Below are positions 60,990 to 64,000 of a stretch of 64,000 bases of DNA, piece after piece. The position numbers and the translations under genes are program-made. How positions within the stretch are numbered: position 1 is the stretch's first letter; each line of letters opens with the position of its first letter. The notes under the pieces are model-generated. The model saw nothing but the letters and a program-made list of their open reading frames with translations, made no database searches and had not been told where the DNA came from. This DNA is from Deltaproteobacteria bacterium. GTDB taxonomy: Bacteria; Myxococcota_A; Polyangia; GCA-2747355. The stretch is from positions 1 through 64,000 of the forward strand of contig JACKDQ010000004.1 of assembly GCA_020633415.1 (NCBI GenBank), read 5' to 3'.

Positions 60990-63269
60990 ATGAAACTCAG
61001 TCCGGACTTGCAGATCTCGATCAGCGTAGCGGTCAACGAGGCCGCCAATCGCGGCCATGAGTACGTTTCGCTCGAGCACCTGTTGTTTGCGTTGCTTCAT
61101 GACAGCGAGACTCAGGAGACCCTTCGTCACTGTGGGGCCGATGTCAAAAGACTACGCAAGCGGGTCGAAGACTATCTGAATGACGAGGTCGAACAGCTCG
61201 ATCCCGAGCGTCGCCATGGGCCCCCGCAGCCGACGGTTGGGTTTCAGCGCGTGCTCTCTCGCGCTGCGGCCCACGTCGAAGGCGCAGGACGCGAACAGGT
61301 CTTTGGCCACAACGTGCTGATCGCGATGTACGCCGAATCAGACTCCTGGGCGGTTCATTTCCTGCAGCAAGAAGGCGTGAGCCGTCTCGACTTGGTGAGC
61401 TACGTTTCTCACGGTGTCGGCAAAGATGGCGAACCAGGCGGCGATTCGCAGCCAGTCGGTGGGGTCGACGACGACGAAGATGACGCCACCGGACGCGGCG
61501 ATGCGCTAGAGACATTTACCACCAACCTCGTCGAACGCGCGGCCCAGGGCGGTATCGACCCGCTGATCGGCCGCCAAGGCGAGATCGATCGCTTGCTGCA
61601 CATCTTGGCACGCCGCCGCAAAAACAATCCGCTGCTCGTCGGCGACTCGGGGGTCGGGAAGACGGCGATCGTCGAAGGCCTAGCGCTAAAGATCTACGAG
61701 GGGCAGGTTCCGGAGATGCTCAAGTCGGCGGCGATCTTTTCGCTCGATATGGGCGCACTGCTGGCGGGCACACGCTATCGCGGCGACTTCGAGAATCGCA
61801 TGAAGGCCGTGTTCAAGGCGTTGCAGGAGCAGGAGGACGCGATCCTGTTTATCGACGAACTGCATACCGTGATCGGGGCGGGTGCGACGAGTGGCGGAAC
61901 GCTCGATGCCTCCAATTTGCTCAAGCCGGCGTTGACCGGCGGCACGCTGCGCTGCATCGGTTCGACGACCCATGAGGATTTTCGCCAACACCTCGAGCGC
62001 GATCGCGCGTTGATGCGCCGTTTTCAGAAGATCGTCGTCGAAGAGCCCAGTGTTGAGGATACGATCAAGATCCTCGAGGGGCTCCGTCCGAGCTATGAGT
62101 CACATCACAAGGTGGCCTACACCAAGGCCGCGCTGCGCACCGCCGCTGAGATGTCCCATCGTTACTTGCAGGAGCGGCGTCTGCCCGACAAAGCGATCGA
62201 CGTGCTCGACGAGGCCGGCGCGGCAGCGCGCCTTGCCGGTCGTGAAGGTGGGCGGATCGCACCGCGGGAGATCGAGCGGATCTTGGCGACGATGGCGCAG
62301 ATTCCACCCAAGCGCGTTTCGCGCACCGACCGCGATCGTCTGCAGGCGCTCGAAGATGAGCTCAAGCTCGTCGTTTTCGGCCAGGATCAGGCGATACTCG
62401 CCTTGGCCAGCGCGATCAAGATGGCTCGCGCTGGTCTGGGTCCGATCGATCGGCCGACGGGGTCGTTTTTGCTCAGTGGCCCGACGGGCGTTGGCAAGAC
62501 CGAAGTTGCCAAACAGCTGGCAGCGACGCTGGGGCTCGAGTTCATTCGCTTCGATATGTCGGAATACATGGAGCGCCACACGGTGTCACGGTTGATCGGC
62601 GCGCCTCCCGGTTACGTCGGCTTTGACCAAGGCGGTCTGTTGACCGACGCGATCCGCAAGACACCGCATGCAGTGCTCTTGCTCGACGAGATCGAAAAGG
62701 CCCACGGCGATGTGTTCAACCTGCTGCTTCAGGTGATGGATCATGGTTCGCTGACCGACAACAACGGTCGCAAGGCGGATTTTCGCCACGTAACGCTGCT
62801 GATGACCAGTAACGTCGGATCGCGTGAGCTGGAAAAACGCTCGATCGGTTTTAACGAAGCGGGTGCAAGCGCCGCGTCCGACGAAGAGTACAAGCGCGTG
62901 TTCTCGCCCGAATTTCGCAACCGGCTTGATGCGCGGATCGTCTTCTCACCGCTTTCGCCCGAGGTGATGGAGCGGATCGTCGACAAATTTGTCGCTGAAC
63001 TGGAAGGACAGCTCGCCGATCGCAAAGTGTCGGTTGAATTGACCGACGCCGCCCGCCGTCATCTGGCCAAGGTCGGTTACGATCCGCAGTTTGGCGCGCG
63101 ACCGCTCGCGCGTGTGATTCAGGACAAGGTCAAGCGCCCGCTGTCCGACGAGCTGCTGTTCGGCAAGTTGGCCTCGGGCGGGACGGTGATCATCGATGAA
63201 ACCGACGGTGAGTTGACCTTCAACTACGGTGAGGTTTCGGTTCGCCAGCCTTCTCCCGCGCCGAACTAG
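60990..63269 (+). CDS. clpA: ATP-dependent Clp protease ATPase subunit ClpA
   Basis: This 759-residue HSP100 ATPase is of normal length. The N domain binds ClpS (SISVAVNEAANRGHEYVSLE). The first AAA+ module has Walker A GDSGVGKT at 218, and the second has GPTGVGKT at 497 with DEIEKAHGDVFN. An IGF loop near 620 (RSIGFNEA) matches the ClpP-binding loop position. An acidic linker (VDDDEDDATGRGD) follows the N domain. It unfolds substrates for ClpP; no clpP is in this window. It is cotranscribed with clpS. Confidence 0.97.
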   Translation: MKLSPDLQISISVAVNEAANRGHEYVSLEHLLFALLHDSETQETLRHCGADVKRLRKRVEDYLNDEVEQLDPERRHGPPQPTVGFQRVLSRAAAHVEGAGREQVFGHNVLIAMYAESDSWAVHFLQQEGVSRLDLVSYVSHGVGKDGEPGGDSQPVGGVDDDEDDATGRGDALETFTTNLVERAAQGGIDPLIGRQGEIDRLLHILARRRKNNPLLVGDSGVGKTAIVEGLALKIYEGQVPEMLKSAAIFSLDMGALLAGTRYRGDFENRMKAVFKALQEQEDAILFIDELHTVIGAGATSGGTLDASNLLKPALTGGTLRCIGSTTHEDFRQHLERDRALMRRFQKIVVEEPSVEDTIKILEGLRPSYESHHKVAYTKAALRTAAEMSHRYLQERRLPDKAIDVLDEAGAAARLAGREGGRIAPREIERILATMAQIPPKRVSRTDRDRLQALEDELKLVVFGQDQAILALASAIKMARAGLGPIDRPTGSFLLSGPTGVGKTEVAKQLAATLGLEFIRFDMSEYMERHTVSRLIGAPPGYVGFDQGGLLTDAIRKTPHAVLLLDEIEKAHGDVFNLLLQVMDHGSLTDNNGRKADFRHVTLLMTSNVGSRELEKRSIGFNEAGASAASDEEYKRVFSPEFRNRLDARIVFSPLSPEVMERIVDKFVAELEGQLADRKVSVELTDAARRHLAKVGYDPQFGARPLARVIQDKVKRPLSDELLFGKLASGGTVIIDETDGELTFNYGEVSVRQPSPAPN

Positions 63270-63332
63270 GCTGCCCAAGAAGCTGATCCGCGCGGTCAAG
63301 CGATCGCCGGACAAAAATGCGCTCTGCTGGAC

Positions 63333-64000
63333 CTAGCCTGGGCGCTTGAATGGGCCGCTGTGCTGGCTGAATGCGGCCAGCTCCTGCTGCAGCGCGCGCG
63401 CCTCGCTTTGGCAAAATGCCTCGACAGCTTCGGCGACCGCTGGGTGGCGTAGCCAATGGGCACTGTAGATCGGCGATGGCATTAGACCACGCTTGATCTT
63501 GTGTGGCCCCTGGGCACCGGCTTCGAAGCGCGTCATCTTGCGCTCGATCGTCAACTCGATCAGCTGGTAGTAGCAGAGCTCGAAGTGCAGATCTTCGCGC
63601 TGCTCAACGCAGCCCCAATAGCGCCCGTAAAGGTGCTGGCCTTTGTAGAAGTTGAGCGTGCCGGCGACCGGCGCGTCGTCGTCCGCGTAGGCGAGGGTCG
63701 AAACGATCCGATGGGCGAAACTTTGGCGCAGACGCTCGAAGAAATCGCGGTTGAGATAGGGCTGTCCCCACTTGCGTGAGGTGGTGTCGCGGTAAAACAG
63801 ATAGAGTGCGCGCCAGTCGGCCGGGGTCAGCTCTTCGCCGAATCGCCGTTCGATGCGCAGTCCGCTCTGCTGAGCGCGCCGCCGCTCGCGCAGTACGGCC
63901 TTGCGCGCTGGGGAGCGGAACCGCTCGAGTAGATCGGCAAAGCTTTGATAATCAGCGTTGTGAAAATGATATTGGTGGGTGACGCGTGCGACGTAGTCAC
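63333..64000 (-). CDS. GNAT-family protein of the COG3146/DUF482 (FemAB-like) type, 5' end outside window
   Basis: The frame is open from the right edge to TAG at 63333 and gives at least 222 residues. Family blocks include HQYHFHNADYQSFADLLERF, LYLFYRDTTSRKWG, AGTLNFYKGQHLYGRYWG and CVEQREDLHFELCYYQLIE, then KIKRGLMPSPIYSAHW. COG3146 proteins are annotated as peptidoglycan-related acyltransferases with a GNAT fold, without proven activity. It is convergent with clpA. The N-terminus is missing. Confidence 0.88.
   Translation of the reverse strand, partial: DYVARVTHQYHFHNADYQSFADLLERFRSPARKAVLRERRRAQQSGLRIERRFGEELTPADWRALYLFYRDTTSRKWGQPYLNRDFFERLRQSFAHRIVSTLAYADDDAPVAGTLNFYKGQHLYGRYWGCVEQREDLHFELCYYQLIELTIERKMTRFEAGAQGPHKIKRGLMPSPIYSAHWLRHPAVAEAVEAFCQSEARALQQELAAFSQHSGPFKRPG

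Noticed and set aside
60990..63269. Reading clpS-clpA as part of an unusual system
   Set aside because: Both are standard housekeeping genes in their usual order.

Overview
The window is about 64 kb of GC-rich, densely coded bacterial DNA. Several gene families together suggest a myxobacterium-like member of the former Deltaproteobacteria (Myxococcota): many secreted lipoproteins with Asp/Gly/Ala-rich linkers and Cys-rich modules, FHA-domain proteins, a Ser/Thr kinase fused to a sigma-54 activator, an OmpA protein with thrombospondin type 3 repeats, and two-component sigma-54 regulation. This placement is inference from gene content; there is no rRNA gene in the window to confirm it.

Layout. 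1-4.7 kb: a PKD-domain gene cut by the window edge, then two divergent secreted EF-hand proteins, each preceded by a strong sigma-54 (-24/-12) promoter candidate, with a histidine kinase and an NtrC-type regulator downstream. This is a ZraP/ZraSR-like arrangement. 4.7-16.5 kb: a transglutaminase-elicitor-like lipoprotein, a TetR regulator, several Cys-rich lipoproteins, a full-length glutathionylspermidine synthetase/amidase, a GFA-type zinc protein, a decayed immunity-protein-like gene and an unknown 477-residue protein. 16.5-24.9 kb: tRNA-Gly(GCC), an FHA-GAF protein, a porin plus giant PHP-type metallohydrolase operon, and a ParF/ParG-like partition pair. 25-42 kb: mostly single genes, namely a glycosyltransferase, a DUF2058 protein, an EEP-family phosphatase/nuclease lipoprotein, a GH13 amylase-family enzyme, a trypsin-like protease, an acyltransferase, a beta-helix lipoprotein, and lipoproteins of unknown role. 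42-50 kb: an S41 peptidase and a divergent polysaccharide deacetylase (cell-wall pair), a double-FHA membrane protein, a TIM-barrel protein and the OmpA/TSP3 protein. 50-60 kb: a 1663-residue kinase-ATPase-TPR-GAF-sigma-54 activator, followed by a sigma-54 promoter candidate and a four-gene operon of secreted proteins. 60-64 kb: clpS-clpA and a partial GNAT/FemAB-like gene.

The two most coherent candidate systems are (1) the EF-hand/two-component module at 0.6-4.7 kb, where the regulator and its likely sigma-54 promoters lie together, and (2) the kinase-sigma-54 activator at 51-56 kb with the secreted operon at 56.3-60.3 kb. In the second, two proteins share an unfamiliar C-terminal domain and one carries a BNR-type beta-propeller. 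Other notable items are Cys-rich insertions in the metallohydrolase, two frameshifted genes recovered by reading across frames, and a 14-bp tandem repeat that multiplies stop codons at a convergent gene junction.
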